Below are positions 46,688-55,994 of a stretch of DNA of 64,000 nt, in pieces (the first letter of the stretch is position 1; the number at the start of each line of letters is the position of its first letter). Source of the DNA: Thermosynechococcus sichuanensis E542 (GTDB lineage Bacteria > Cyanobacteriota > Cyanobacteriia > Thermosynechococcales > Thermosynechococcaceae); assembly GCF_003555505.1 (NCBI RefSeq), contig NZ_CP032152.1, positions 1 to 64,000 on the forward strand. The letters are read 5' to 3'. The translations under genes and the position numbers were made by a program. The notes beneath the pieces are model-generated. The model was given only the letters and a program-made list of their open reading frames with translations, was not told the origin of the DNA and did not search any database.

Positions 46688-49345
46688 ATGACTGCCCAAA
46701 CCTTAACTCATTCTCAACCCGTTCAAAGCATTGCCGATCTCGAAGCACTCATTGAGCGTGTCCAAAGGGCACAAACCCAGTATGCTCAGTTTACCCAAGA
46801 GCAAGTGGATCACATTTTCCACCAAGCGGCCATGGCGGCCAACCAAGCGCGGATTCCCCTTGCCAAACAAGCTGTCGCCGAAACGGGCATGGGGGTGGTC
46901 GAAGATAAAGTCATTAAAAATCACTTTGCCTCGGAATACATCTACAACAAGTACAAACATGAGAAAACCTGCGGTGTGATTGAGGATGATCCCATCTTTG
47001 GCATCCAAAAAATCGCTGAACCTGTGGGGGTCATTGCCGGTGTGGTGCCGGTAACTAACCCAACCTCGACGACCATCTTTAAGGCGTTGATTGCCCTGAA
47101 AACCCGCAATGGCATCATCTTCTCGCCCCACCCCCGTGCTAAAGCTTGTACGATTGCAGCGGCTAAGGTGGTGTTGGATGCAGCGGTCGCCGCTGGCGCA
47201 CCCCCCGATATTATTGGCTGGATTGATGAGCCGACGATCGAACTCTCCCAAGCCCTGATGCAGCACCCGCAAATCAAGCTGATTTTGGCCACGGGTGGAC
47301 CGGGCATGGTGAAGGCCGCCTATTCCTCTGGCCATCCGGCGATCGGAGTCGGGGCGGGGAATACCCCCGTGCTCATTGATGCCACAGCCGACATTCCAAC
47401 AGCGGTGAGTTCGATTCTCCTGAGTAAGGCCTTTGACAATGGCATGATCTGTGCCTCGGAGCAGGCGGTGATTGTCGTTGATGAGATCTATGACGCGGTC
47501 AAGGCCGAGTTTCAACACCGGGGAGGCTACATTCTCTCCTCTGAGGAACGGCAGCGGGTGGCACAACTACTCCTGAAGGATGGTCGCCTCAATGCCGCCA
47601 TTGTGGGTCAATCGGCAGCCACCATTGCTGCCATGGCCAATATCCAAGTGCCACCGGAGACGCGGGTACTCATTGGTGAAGTGAGTGAAGTTGGGCCGCA
47701 GGAGCCATTTTCCTATGAAAAACTCTGTCCCGTATTGGCCTTGTATCGCGCCCCCCAGTTCCATAAAGGGGTGGAGATTGCAGCGCAGTTGGTGAATTTT
47801 GGCGGTATGGGGCATACCTCTGTGCTCTACACCGATCCCCGCAATCAAGATGATATTGCCTATTTCAAATACCGCATGCAAACGGCGCGGGTTCTGATTA
47901 ACACGCCTTCCTCCCAAGGGGCGATCGGAGATCTGTACAACTTCAAGTTGGATCCATCCCTGACCTTGGGTTGTGGTACGTGGGGCGGTAACATCACGTC
48001 AGAAAATGTTGGTCCCCATCACCTGTTGAATATCAAAACGGTGAGCGATCGCCGTGAAAATATGCTTTGGTTCCGCGTGCCGCCAAAAATTTACTTCAAA
48101 CCCGGCTGTCTTCCCATTGCCCTGCGGGATCTGGAAGGGAAAAAGCGCGCCTTCCTTGTGACTGATAAGCCCCTCTTTGATTTGGGCATCACTGACCCCA
48201 TTGTGCACACCCTTGAAGAACTGGGCATCAAGCACGACATCTTCCATGAAGTGGAGCCGGATCCGACGCTGAGTACGGTGAACCGAGGCCTAGAACTGTT
48301 GCGGGAATATCAACCCGATGTGATTATCGCCGTGGGGGGTGGCTCACCCATGGATGCGGCCAAGGTGATGTGGCTATTGTACGAGCATCCCGAAGTGGAG
48401 TTTGACGGCTTGGCCATGCGCTTCATGGATATTCGCAAGCGGGTGTATCAACTGCCCCCCTTGGGTCAAAAGGCAATCATGGTGGCGATTCCCACCACCT
48501 CAGGGACAGGTTCAGAAGTGACGCCCTTTGCCGTGGTTACCGACGATCGCGTCGGGATTAAATACCCCTTGGCGGACTATGCTCTTACGCCCACCATGGC
48601 GATTGTGGATCCCGACTTGGTGCTGCACATGCCCAAGAAACTCACGGCCTATGGTGGCATTGACGCGCTGACCCATGCCTTGGAGTCCTATGTATCGGTG
48701 CTCTCAACGGAGTTTACTGAGGGTCTAGCATTAGAGGCAATCAAACTGCTCTTTACCTATCTGCCTCGCGCCTATCGCTTGGGGGCGGCTGATCCAGAGG
48801 CGCGCGAAAAAGTCCACTATGCAGCGACGATCGCTGGCATGGCCTTTGCCAACGCCTTCTTGGGGGTTTGCCACTCGATGGCCCACAAACTTGGCTCTAC
48901 CTTCCATTTGCCCCACGGTCTGGCCAATGCGCTGATGATTTGCCATGTTATCCGCTATAACGCCACGGATGCCCCTCTGAAACAGGCAATTTTCCCGCAG
49001 TACAAGTATCCCCAGGCCAAGGAACGCTATGCCCAAATTGCTGACTTCCTTGAACTAGGGGGTAGCACCCCAGAGGAAAAAGTGGAGCGCCTGATTGCCG
49101 CCATTGAAGACCTGAAGGCGCAGTTAGAGATTCCAGCCACCATTAAGGAAGCCCTCAACAGTGAGGATCAAGCCTTCTATGAACAGGTAGAGAGCATGGC
49201 TGAACTGGCCTTTGACGATCAGTGCACGGGGGCAAATCCGCGCTATCCGCTGATTCAAGACCTGAAGGAGTTGTATATCCTTGCCTACATGGGGTGCCGG
49301 CGGGATGCGGCAGCCTATCATCCCCTGGAAGCGGCTTCGAGTTGA
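46688..49345 (+). CDS. adhE: Bifunctional acetaldehyde-CoA/alcohol dehydrogenase AdhE
   Basis: This 885-residue fusion converts acetyl-CoA to ethanol in two NADH-dependent steps. The N-terminal aldehyde dehydrogenase half has the catalytic Cys in DNGMICASEQAV (about 255). The C-terminal iron alcohol dehydrogenase half has VGGGSPMDAAKVMW, TTSGTGSEVTPFAVV, and the metal histidines in YGGIDALTHALESY, VCHSMAHKLGSTFHLPHG. Length is normal for spirosome-forming AdhE. Together with pflA it indicates ethanol fermentation in the dark. Confidence 0.97.
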   Translation: MTAQTLTHSQPVQSIADLEALIERVQRAQTQYAQFTQEQVDHIFHQAAMAANQARIPLAKQAVAETGMGVVEDKVIKNHFASEYIYNKYKHEKTCGVIEDDPIFGIQKIAEPVGVIAGVVPVTNPTSTTIFKALIALKTRNGIIFSPHPRAKACTIAAAKVVLDAAVAAGAPPDIIGWIDEPTIELSQALMQHPQIKLILATGGPGMVKAAYSSGHPAIGVGAGNTPVLIDATADIPTAVSSILLSKAFDNGMICASEQAVIVVDEIYDAVKAEFQHRGGYILSSEERQRVAQLLLKDGRLNAAIVGQSAATIAAMANIQVPPETRVLIGEVSEVGPQEPFSYEKLCPVLALYRAPQFHKGVEIAAQLVNFGGMGHTSVLYTDPRNQDDIAYFKYRMQTARVLINTPSSQGAIGDLYNFKLDPSLTLGCGTWGGNITSENVGPHHLLNIKTVSDRRENMLWFRVPPKIYFKPGCLPIALRDLEGKKRAFLVTDKPLFDLGITDPIVHTLEELGIKHDIFHEVEPDPTLSTVNRGLELLREYQPDVIIAVGGGSPMDAAKVMWLLYEHPEVEFDGLAMRFMDIRKRVYQLPPLGQKAIMVAIPTTSGTGSEVTPFAVVTDDRVGIKYPLADYALTPTMAIVDPDLVLHMPKKLTAYGGIDALTHALESYVSVLSTEFTEGLALEAIKLLFTYLPRAYRLGAADPEAREKVHYAATIAGMAFANAFLGVCHSMAHKLGSTFHLPHGLANALMICHVIRYNATDAPLKQAIFPQYKYPQAKERYAQIADFLELGGSTPEEKVERLIAAIEDLKAQLEIPATIKEALNSEDQAFYEQVESMAELAFDDQCTGANPRYPLIQDLKELYILAYMGCRRDAAAYHPLEAASS

Positions 49346-50055
49346 TGTGGCGTTACCTTCCTCCCTTGGCAGCACCGGGGAGGGTGCAAATGGCGGTGGA
49401 TCGGTGGTTGTGGCAGGTGAGCGATCGCCCCTGTCTGCGGTTTTACACTTGGTCACCACTCGCCATTTCCCTTGGTTATAGCCAACGGCAAATTCCAGAG
49501 CACTGGCAACACCTGCACTGGCAGGGGCAACCCGTAGAACTGGTGCGACGACCCACGGGGGGGCGAGCGGTTTTGCACCAAGGGGATCTCACCTACAGTC
49601 TGGTGGTGTGGGGGTTAGGACAACGGCGGCGACAGGTCTATGCCGATCTGTGTCAATTCCTGAGGGTGGGGTTTGAGCGCCTAGGGTGGCCACTTCGGTT
49701 GGGACAGGAGCGCTATCCCGCCAACGCTCCCATCAATTGCTTTGCGCGGGCAACGGCGGCCGATTTGGTGTTACTGAGCGGCGAGAAAGTCATTGGCAGT
49801 GCCCAAGCGTGGCGGGGCGATCGCGTTCTTCAGCAGGGTTCGCTTGTCCTTACCCCTGATCCCGACCTATGGCAGCAGGTCTTTGGCAGTGTTCCCCATC
49901 GGCAGTCCCTTCCCCCTTTAGAGGTAGTGCAAACGGCTCTCTTAGAGGCTTTTGAAGGGCAGTGGCAAGTGAAACTGACCCCAGAACCCTTGAGCGATCG
50001 CGAGTGGCAAGAAATTAATAGAATGTCAAACTTGACCTGTGGTTTGCCCCTCTAG
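49345..50055 (+). CDS. Lipoate-protein ligase A / octanoyltransferase family protein
   Basis: This 236-residue protein of the biotin/lipoate ligase fold has ISLGYSQRQ, ELVRRPTGGRAVLHQGDLTYSLVV (the lipoate-binding RRxxGGGxV-like motif) and GEKVIGSAQAWRGDRVLQQGSL with the conserved Lys. Members attach or transfer lipoyl/octanoyl groups to 2-oxoacid dehydrogenases such as pyruvate dehydrogenase. The ATG at 49345 shares one base with the adhE stop, so translation is coupled. Whether it is a ligase (LplA) or an octanoyltransferase (LipM) cannot be decided. Confidence 0.85.
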   Translation: MWRYLPPLAAPGRVQMAVDRWLWQVSDRPCLRFYTWSPLAISLGYSQRQIPEHWQHLHWQGQPVELVRRPTGGRAVLHQGDLTYSLVVWGLGQRRRQVYADLCQFLRVGFERLGWPLRLGQERYPANAPINCFARATAADLVLLSGEKVIGSAQAWRGDRVLQQGSLVLTPDPDLWQQVFGSVPHRQSLPPLEVVQTALLEAFEGQWQVKLTPEPLSDREWQEINRMSNLTCGLPL

Positions 50056-50087
50056 GCTATGATTGGCTTGTTGTCTTGGGTATCCAC

Positions 50088-50588
50088 ATGGCACGCTGGC
50101 TGACTGCGCTTGTTTTAGCCCTGACGCTTCTCATTACTGGTTGCGCCCCCACCCCCCCCTCCCCCTATGAGCAGGTGCAACAGGAAAGCACCCAGCGCAA
50201 TGCCCCACCGGCAGTGAGCCGCGAGGCCACCCAAGGCAGTGAATTTAATCGCTTCTTTCCGCCCGAGGGGAATGGCTTTGAGCGCATCTATGTCCAAGAG
50301 AAAAAGGGCTTTGCTGAGGCCAAGCTGAAAAAAGATGGTAAAGAATTGGCGATGCTAGCCATTTCCGATACGATTAGCACCCCTGAGGCCGCCGCCAAGT
50401 TTCAAAACAGCACGATGCAGATTGCTGGCTATCCAGCAGTGGAGGTGGGGACGACGCAAACGGCAATTCTGGTGGCCAATCGCTATCAGGTGAAGGTGCT
50501 CTCCCGCGATCCCAGTTTTACCGCCAGCGATCGCCGAGAATGGATTGAAAAATTTGATCTTGCTGGTTTAGCCCAACTTGCCCCCTAA
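50088..50588 (+). CDS. Putative lipoprotein
   Basis: This 166-residue protein has a type II signal peptide (ARWLTALVLALTLLITGC), with the lipobox LITGC placing the lipidated Cys near residue 18. A proline-rich linker precedes a globular domain (SEFNRFFPPEGNGFERIYVQ, KFQNSTMQIAGYPAVEVG). It is inferred to be membrane-anchored in the periplasm. No known family was recognised. The following gene begins 10 bases after its stop. Confidence 0.75.
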   Translation: MARWLTALVLALTLLITGCAPTPPSPYEQVQQESTQRNAPPAVSREATQGSEFNRFFPPEGNGFERIYVQEKKGFAEAKLKKDGKELAMLAISDTISTPEAAAKFQNSTMQIAGYPAVEVGTTQTAILVANRYQVKVLSRDPSFTASDRREWIEKFDLAGLAQLAP

Positions 50589-50598
50589 GGAGACCACC

Positions 50599-51486
50599 GT
50601 GAGCGAAGCTATCTACAAAATTGTTGATCAACTCCCCACTGGGGGCATCACCGTTATGGCCCTCAAATCCTTGGATTTCATCATTCCCGGCCAGTGGCAA
50701 AATATCGTTGGTTTTGATAACACGATCCGCCATGTGACCGGGGAAACGGATCCTGCCTTGATCCGCCAAATTGGCGATCGCGCCGTGCGGCTTTTTAATG
50801 ACAAATCCCAAGGCTATCAGCGGGCACTGTGGCTCTATCAAACCGTGGACAACACCGATGCCCTCCTCGGGGCGGCTGCCCTTGCCAACAAAGTGGGCGA
50901 GAAAATCTCCTTCCTTGGCTTTCTGGATAAAATGACGCCAAAGCCAGAGCGGGCGCAGGCCATTGACCTGAGCATTAAGCTGATTGTGGAAATTCTTGCC
51001 TTTTGTCAAATCAATGGCATTCCCGGCGATAGCCTCGGTGACTTCTTACGCGCGCTTGCCGACTACAGTGGTGAATCGCTGATGCGAATGGCCGCCCTCA
51101 TCTGCTTTGATGGTTTGATTCCCCTAGGTCCAGACTTTCTCCTCAAATGCTTGGGCACACTGCAAAGCTTGCAACCCAATGACCTACAGGAAAACCCCAC
51201 CTTCAAAGCGATTAGCAGTGTTGTGCCGGGGGGCAATCCCAGCGGTCAATTGGGCTTTATTATTGAGAGCTTTAATGCTGTGCAGGGGTGGCTGAACCAA
51301 TTTGTTAGCAGCCACGAGTTAACGCCACAAAAGGTGATCAATAGTCTGCAAAGCTTTATTGAACTCTCGAAGGATAATCTCGACTACTTGGGTGCCTTTT
51401 TGGACATGAGCACTAACTACTACTACCATACGGGGGTTCAGACCCTTGCCCGCCGCCTGATTGAGCGAGCTGTGGCTGAGATTTAG
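50599..51486 (+). CDS. Conserved protein of unknown function (GTG start)
   Basis: This 295-residue, mostly helical soluble protein is not recognised as a known domain. It begins SEAIYKIVDQLPTGGITVMA. The segments KSLDFIIPGQWQNIVGFD, RRLIERAVAEI and LGGNPSG-like VVPGGNPSGQLGF are distinctive. GTG 50599 follows AAGGAG at a normal distance, which makes it a better start than the in-frame TTG at 50578. It follows the lipoprotein gene by 10 bases, so cotranscription is likely. Its stop directly abuts the nadA stop on the other strand. Confidence 0.65.
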   Translation: MSEAIYKIVDQLPTGGITVMALKSLDFIIPGQWQNIVGFDNTIRHVTGETDPALIRQIGDRAVRLFNDKSQGYQRALWLYQTVDNTDALLGAAALANKVGEKISFLGFLDKMTPKPERAQAIDLSIKLIVEILAFCQINGIPGDSLGDFLRALADYSGESLMRMAALICFDGLIPLGPDFLLKCLGTLQSLQPNDLQENPTFKAISSVVPGGNPSGQLGFIIESFNAVQGWLNQFVSSHELTPQKVINSLQSFIELSKDNLDYLGAFLDMSTNYYYHTGVQTLARRLIERAVAEI

Positions 51487-52446
51487 CTACGACATTTCCA
51501 GCATGCGTTGAATGGGTTTGAGCGCAGCAAGGCGTATGTCCTCTGGCAGCTCAATCTGGGGCTGGCGATCGCGCATACACAAATAGAGTTTTTCTAGGGT
51601 ATTGAGGCGCATAAAGGGGCACTCATTACAATTGCAGGTCTGATCCTGAGGGGGCGCAGGAATAAACGTTTTCTCTGGGTTGCGCCGCTGCATCTGGTGG
51701 AGAATCCCCGGCTCGGTGACAACAATAAACGTATCGTGATCTTGGCGTTGGCTGTAGTTGAGCAAAGCCGTTGTCGAACCAATAAAATCGGCATGGCGGA
51801 GCACCGCCTCTTCGCATTCGGGGTGGGCAATCACCTGAGCCGTGGGGTAGGTGGCCTTGAGTTCGAGGATGCGTCGCTCTGAGAAGGTTTCATGGACAAT
51901 GCAACTGCCCTCCCACAGCACCATCTGCCGTCCGGTTTGGGCCATGACATAGCGACCTAGGTTGCGATCGGGGGCAAAAATCAGGGGCTGCTCCGCCGGC
52001 AACTGCTGCACAATTTTTACTGCATTAGAACTGGTGCAAATAATGTCACTCAGGGCTTTGATTTCGGCAGTGCAGTTAATGTAGGAAATCACCAAATGGT
52101 TAGGATACTGCGCCTTAAACGCTGCAAAGGCGTCCGCCGGACAACTGTCTGCCAAAGAACAGCCCGCCGCCAAATCCGGCAACAGCACTAGCTTATCGGG
52201 GTTGAGAATCTTGGCGGTTTCGGCCATGAAATGCACACCAGCAAAGACAATGACATCGGCATTGGTACTGGCGGCCTGCCGCGACAGCCCAAGGGAGTCA
52301 CCGATGTAATCCGCCACATCTTGGATGGCGGGGTCTTGGTAGTAGTGGGCGAGAATCACGGCATTCAGTTCCCGCTTCAGGTCTTGGATGGCCGCAATTA
52401 AATCCAACGGCAGGGACGGTTGAGGGGCAGCGAGGGTCGCAAACAC
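51487..52446 (-). CDS. nadA: Quinolinate synthase NadA
   Basis: This 319-residue iron-sulfur enzyme condenses iminoaspartate with dihydroxyacetone phosphate in NAD synthesis. It shows [83 protein letters not shown] and [10 protein letters not shown]-terminal Cys cluster reads [12 protein letters not shown] 52446 is chosen: it follows AAAGGA, and a TATAAT on the minus strand (52492-52487) would start transcription downstream of the longer TTG start at 52506. Confidence 0.94.
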   Translation of the reverse strand: MFATLAAPQPSLPLDLIAAIQDLKRELNAVILAHYYQDPAIQDVADYIGDSLGLSRQAASTNADVIVFAGVHFMAETAKILNPDKLVLLPDLAAGCSLADSCPADAFAAFKAQYPNHLVISYINCTAEIKALSDIICTSSNAVKIVQQLPAEQPLIFAPDRNLGRYVMAQTGRQMVLWEGSCIVHETFSERRILELKATYPTAQVIAHPECEEAVLRHADFIGSTTALLNYSQRQDHDTFIVVTEPGILHQMQRRNPEKTFIPAPPQDQTCNCNECPFMRLNTLEKLYLCMRDRQPQIELPEDIRLAALKPIQRMLEMS

Positions 52447-52486
52447 GGGCTGTGGGTTCCTTTCGCAGTTTGTAACGAGTCTCTCT

Positions 52487-52492
52487 ATTATA
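52487..52492 (-). promoter_or_regulatory. Candidate -10 element of nadA
   Basis: The minus strand reads TATAAT, a perfect -10 hexamer, about 40 bases before the GTG start of nadA. No clear -35 hexamer is seen at normal spacing. It supports the shorter nadA start. Confidence 0.4.
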
Positions 52493-52518
52493 GTGATTTT
52501 CACCAAAATAGGAATCCC

Positions 52519-54015
52519 TTAGGCATCATTGGCGAGCAGTTGCTGCACAAGGGCACGGGCACCGTAGCTGACACCGGCAGTGCCTTCCCCGGGATGCACA
52601 GAGTCTCCCACTAACCACAGGTGGGGAATCGGGGTGCGGGTTGCCAAGCCGAAAGGGCCAAAGGTACTCAGGCGTTGACTAATGCCCCCGACGATGCCAT
52701 CAATCCGCGCGGTATAGCGCCAGAAGGTGCGAGGAGTGGCCGCTTCGCAGTGGACAATGTGCTCAGGCTGCAGATCAAAGAACTCGCCTAGGCGGTCAAG
52801 AGCCGTTTGGGTGTATTGTGCCTTGGTGGCCGCATAGTCTAAGTCGGGCTGGCGCCAAAAATTCGGCTCAGTAAAGCTAGAGGCAATCAGGGTACGATAG
52901 CCACTGGGGGCACGCCCATCCGCTGGCTGACTCACAGAGACAAACAGGGAGTTATTTTCGCCAATGGGGCCTTGGGCATCGTAGAGAAACTGCAAGTGGG
53001 GCGGACACGCTTCGGGAATGGCGGCCTCTTTAACGCCAAGGTAAATCACAAAGGCAGCGGAGGCTGGGGGCAGCGCTTTCAGGCGGCGGGCATAGCCAGG
53101 GGGAATGGCATCACCAAGGAGTTGGGGCAGGTTTTGGGCAGGGACATTGGCCACAATGTGATCCGCTGCAACGCGCTGAAGAGTTTTGGTTTTCAGGTTT
53201 TCCACCTGTACGGCGACGGCACGCCCGCGCTCCACTTCAATGTGACGCACTAGATGTCGGGTGTAGATTTGACCCCCATCCCGCTGCAAGGCATTGGCAA
53301 GTAAATCACTGAGCACCTGCATACTGCCGTGGAGATGGTAGAGGCCGTGGGGGTCTTGGGATAGACAGAGGGCGGTGGCGGCGTAGAGGAGTGCCGTTTC
53401 ACTGGCATCCACTTGGGAGTAGAGCTTGAGTTGGAGATCCAGAAATTGCCGCAGCCGGCGATCGCCCCCGACACCACAGAAGTTCATCCAATCAGTCACC
53501 GTCATCAGGCTAAAGGGCACTGTGAGGAGCGTATCGGGTCGCAGGGTCTGCACCAGTTGCCAAAGATCAAAGCCATTGCGGGGGGGCAAAATCGGCTGTC
53601 GCTGCTGAAATCGCCAACTAATGGCAAAGAGGTATTCGAGGCCTTGCCAAAATCGCTCACTGCGGGGAAAGTGGCGTTGCCGTTCCCGTTGCCAGCGATC
53701 GCGATCGCGCCAAACATTAATGGGGGTCGTTTCCTGCGGCAGATACACTGCACAGGCGGGGTCACAGGGGGTCGCTGCTGGCAGAGGCATCTCCAATTCA
53801 GCAAAAATCTCGGCGTGAATTCCCCCCGGCTCAAGACCAGCCACTTGGGTGGCACCGACATCAAAGGTAAACCCCCGCCGCTGAAAGGTTGAGGCACAGC
53901 CCCCCAGTTGTGCTGCCTGCTCAAAAAGCTGAACGCGATAGCCCCGCCGTGCCAACAATGCTGCTGTGGTCAGACCACCGATGCCGCCGCCAATGACGAC
54001 AACTTGCTTTGCCAT
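52519..54015 (-). CDS. crtD: Carotenoid 3,4-desaturase CrtD-like FAD-dependent oxidoreductase
   Basis: This 498-residue protein is of the phytoene desaturase/CrtISO superfamily. The N-terminal dinucleotide motif is VVVIGGGIGGLTTAALLARRG, followed by LGGCASTFQRRGFTFDVGAT, with DPACAVYLPQETTPINVW and a C-terminal FAD motif (LWLVGDSVHPGEGTAGVSYG). The GGCASTF...FDVGATQVAGLEPGG pattern resembles cyanobacterial CrtD, which makes the 3',4' double bond of myxol glycosides. CrtISO or another desaturase is possible. ATG 54015. It is upstream of nadA on the same strand. Confidence 0.75.
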   Translation of the reverse strand: MAKQVVVIGGGIGGLTTAALLARRGYRVQLFEQAAQLGGCASTFQRRGFTFDVGATQVAGLEPGGIHAEIFAELEMPLPAATPCDPACAVYLPQETTPINVWRDRDRWQRERQRHFPRSERFWQGLEYLFAISWRFQQRQPILPPRNGFDLWQLVQTLRPDTLLTVPFSLMTVTDWMNFCGVGGDRRLRQFLDLQLKLYSQVDASETALLYAATALCLSQDPHGLYHLHGSMQVLSDLLANALQRDGGQIYTRHLVRHIEVERGRAVAVQVENLKTKTLQRVAADHIVANVPAQNLPQLLGDAIPPGYARRLKALPPASAAFVIYLGVKEAAIPEACPPHLQFLYDAQGPIGENNSLFVSVSQPADGRAPSGYRTLIASSFTEPNFWRQPDLDYAATKAQYTQTALDRLGEFFDLQPEHIVHCEAATPRTFWRYTARIDGIVGGISQRLSTFGPFGLATRTPIPHLWLVGDSVHPGEGTAGVSYGARALVQQLLANDA

Positions 54016-54094
54016 TTGTATACTTCATCTAAATGACCTGTATCTAGCACTGTAACGACGTTGAGCCAGTGCCGACAAGGAAAACGGGAAGCAA

Positions 54095-54739
54095 CTAGCG
54101 CCGCCGCAACTGAAGCTGCTCATAGACTTGCCGCAGGGACACCCCATGATAGGCAAGGGCAACCAACGTGTGATAAAACAAGTCCGCTACCTCACTGGCG
54201 ATCGCCTCGGGATCATCGTCTTTGCAGGCCATGACAACTTCTACGGTTTCTTCCCCTAGCTTCTTGAGGATTTTATTGTCCCCAGCCGCAAAGAGGCTAC
54301 AGGTATAGGATTGGGCTTGGGGGTCATCCCGCCGCTGGCAAACAACTTCATACACTTGGGACAGTGTATCCGCTGGCGGCGGTTCAATGCATTCCCCTTG
54401 GGCGCCATGGCGGTGAAAACAACTGCGCTCCCCTGTGTGACAGGCAATGTGTCCCACCTGTTCGACAGTGAGCAATAGGGCATCACTATCGCAGTCATAG
54501 CGAATACTTTTTACCCACTGCACATGGCCAGAGGTTTCCCCTTTCGGCCACAATTCCTGCCGTGACCGACTCCAAAACCACGTGCGACCGGTCTCAAGGG
54601 TTTTCTGAAGGGATTCCCGATTCATCCACGCCAGCATCAACACAGTGCCATCCAAGTAGTCTTGGACAATTGCTGGCACTAAGCCCCGTTCATCGTAGCG
54701 AATCTGATCAAGGGGAAGACTAAGGGCAGTGGCAGGCAT
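54095..54739 (-). CDS. hisIE: Bifunctional phosphoribosyl-AMP cyclohydrolase/phosphoribosyl-ATP pyrophosphatase HisIE
   Basis: This 214-residue fusion performs steps two and three of histidine synthesis. The HisI half shows [20 protein letters not shown], the zinc and metal ligands in DCDSDALLL and [10 protein letters not shown]. The HisE half shows [20 protein letters not shown] and [21 protein letters not shown]. The SRP RNA gene lies 27 bases upstream on the same strand. hisA is elsewhere in the window. Confidence 0.96.
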   Translation of the reverse strand: MPATALSLPLDQIRYDERGLVPAIVQDYLDGTVLMLAWMNRESLQKTLETGRTWFWSRSRQELWPKGETSGHVQWVKSIRYDCDSDALLLTVEQVGHIACHTGERSCFHRHGAQGECIEPPPADTLSQVYEVVCQRRDDPQAQSYTCSLFAAGDNKILKKLGEETVEVVMACKDDDPEAIASEVADLFYHTLVALAYHGVSLRQVYEQLQLRRR

Positions 54740-54765
54740 GAATCGTTCGCAGTTCTCAAGAGGGT

Positions 54766-54859
54766 GACCCGGAGATCACGCCTATCACAAGCATCCCGTA
54801 TTGCTGCTTCCTTCCGGACCTGACAAGGTTTAGGCGTTGCGATCGCATGATTCCGAGCC
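54766..54859 (-). ncRNA. ffs: Signal recognition particle RNA (4.5S type)
   Basis: The minus strand contains the invariant SRP RNA core: GTCAGGTCCGGAAGGAAGCAGC with its GGAA tetraloop and asymmetric internal loop. The predicted ends pair (5' GGCTCGGA with 3' TCCGGGTC, allowing G-U), which defines a molecule of about 94 bases. It works with Ffh in cotranslational membrane targeting. Confidence 0.93.
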
Positions 54860-54866
54860 AAATTCC

Positions 54867-54895
54867 ATCTTAGCACACGGCATCGAACCGCATAA
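54867..54895 (-). promoter_or_regulatory. Candidate promoter of the SRP RNA gene
   Basis: On the minus strand TAAGAT (54872-54867) is preceded by TGC, forming an extended -10. TTATGC (54895-54890) lies 17 bases upstream as a weak -35. The start would fall at the predicted 5' end of the SRP RNA, seven bases further on. Confidence 0.55.
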
Positions 54896-54973
54896 ATCAC
54901 CCTATTAGGAATCTTTATCCCTAGTTTCTTAAAGAAAGTTTATATTAAAGAGGTAACAGCGTAAGATTTGGTA

Positions 54974-55651
54974 ATGCCTATGACCCTTGCTGCACTGATG
55001 GTGACGCAGGCTGAGATCCTCCGTGGTCTCTTTCGGACGTTGACGGCAACCAGTTGTCCCTATCGCTATAATTTTCATCTCCATACCATCTGCTCCGATG
55101 GGCAACTGACACCGCAGCAAGTGGCACAACAGGCCATGATCCACGGTCTCAAGGGCTTTGCCATTACCGATCACCACGCCCTTGAGGGATACTTTCAAGC
55201 ACGCACCTATATTGAGGCCTATCCGGGGAGCGATCGCCCCCAAATTTACACCGGCATTGAAATTACGGCTCAACTCCTTGGCACTGAGGTACATATCCTT
55301 GGCTATGGCTTTGACCCCCATGACCCGATCCTGCATCTCTATGCCATGGGCAGCGCCCCCGAAGGAGAATTGGCACAGGCGGAACGGGTGATTGCGGCAC
55401 TGCATGAAGCGGGAGGCTTGGCCATTTTGGCACACCCAGCGCGCTATCGTCTGCCCGCTGAACAATTGATTCCTGCTGCTGTGGCACGGGGCATTGATGG
55501 GGTTGAAACCTACTATTGCTACGGCAATCCTGATCCATGGGAATCGACGCCAGAAACGACTGCTTTGGTACACAGGCTGGCTGTTGAACACCAGCTCCTC
55601 GAGACCTGCGGCACCGATACCCATGGCCAAGATATTCTTGTGCGGCGATGA
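54974..55651 (+). CDS. PHP-domain metal-dependent phosphoesterase
   Basis: This 225-residue protein has the PHP motifs NFHLHTICSDGQLTP (first metal site), FAITDHHALEGYFQA, VHILGYGFD, LAILAHPARYR and GTDTHGQ. Relatives hydrolyse nucleotide or histidinol-type phosphates; the exact substrate is unknown. ATG 54974 is chosen from several close starts (TTG 54968, ATG 54980). Its last four bases overlap the start of the following membrane protein gene (ATGA). Confidence 0.85.
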   Translation: MPMTLAALMVTQAEILRGLFRTLTATSCPYRYNFHLHTICSDGQLTPQQVAQQAMIHGLKGFAITDHHALEGYFQARTYIEAYPGSDRPQIYTGIEITAQLLGTEVHILGYGFDPHDPILHLYAMGSAPEGELAQAERVIAALHEAGGLAILAHPARYRLPAEQLIPAAVARGIDGVETYYCYGNPDPWESTPETTALVHRLAVEHQLLETCGTDTHGQDILVRR

Positions 55652-55887
55652 CAGGGACTGAAATTCTGATCACCGTGGGGGCGATCGCCATCAGTTGGTT
55701 TGTGCTCCGCTGGCTGATCACGGTTCTCAAGGTCACTGTCGGCACAGCGATTAAAATTGCTCTGATTGTTTTCCTGTTGCAAATCTTTTTTGGAATTGGT
55801 CCTGAGCGTCTTTGGGAGCAAGCGCAGTCTCTATGGTCACAAGTGGCGAGTAATTTGCCGACGCCTTCTTTGCCATCCTCGCCATAG
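55648..55887 (+). CDS. Small membrane protein of unknown function
   Basis: This 79-residue protein has two hydrophobic helices (ILITVGAIAISWFVLRWLITVL and AIKIALIVFLLQIFF). A short amphipathic helix (RLWEQAQSLWSQV) and a Pro/Ser-rich tail follow. No family was recognised with certainty. The ATGA overlap with the PHP gene suggests translational coupling and perhaps a shared role. Confidence 0.65.
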   Translation: MTGTEILITVGAIAISWFVLRWLITVLKVTVGTAIKIALIVFLLQIFFGIGPERLWEQAQSLWSQVASNLPTPSLPSSP

Positions 55888-55994
55888 GAAAAAATGCAGA
55901 TTTCTGCCCCTGTTGAGCTTTGGCGGGCATCTTTTGTCAGATCGGCCAGAATCCAGTAAACTGACTGGCATCAAGCCCCTTTTGCGCCAACCCC

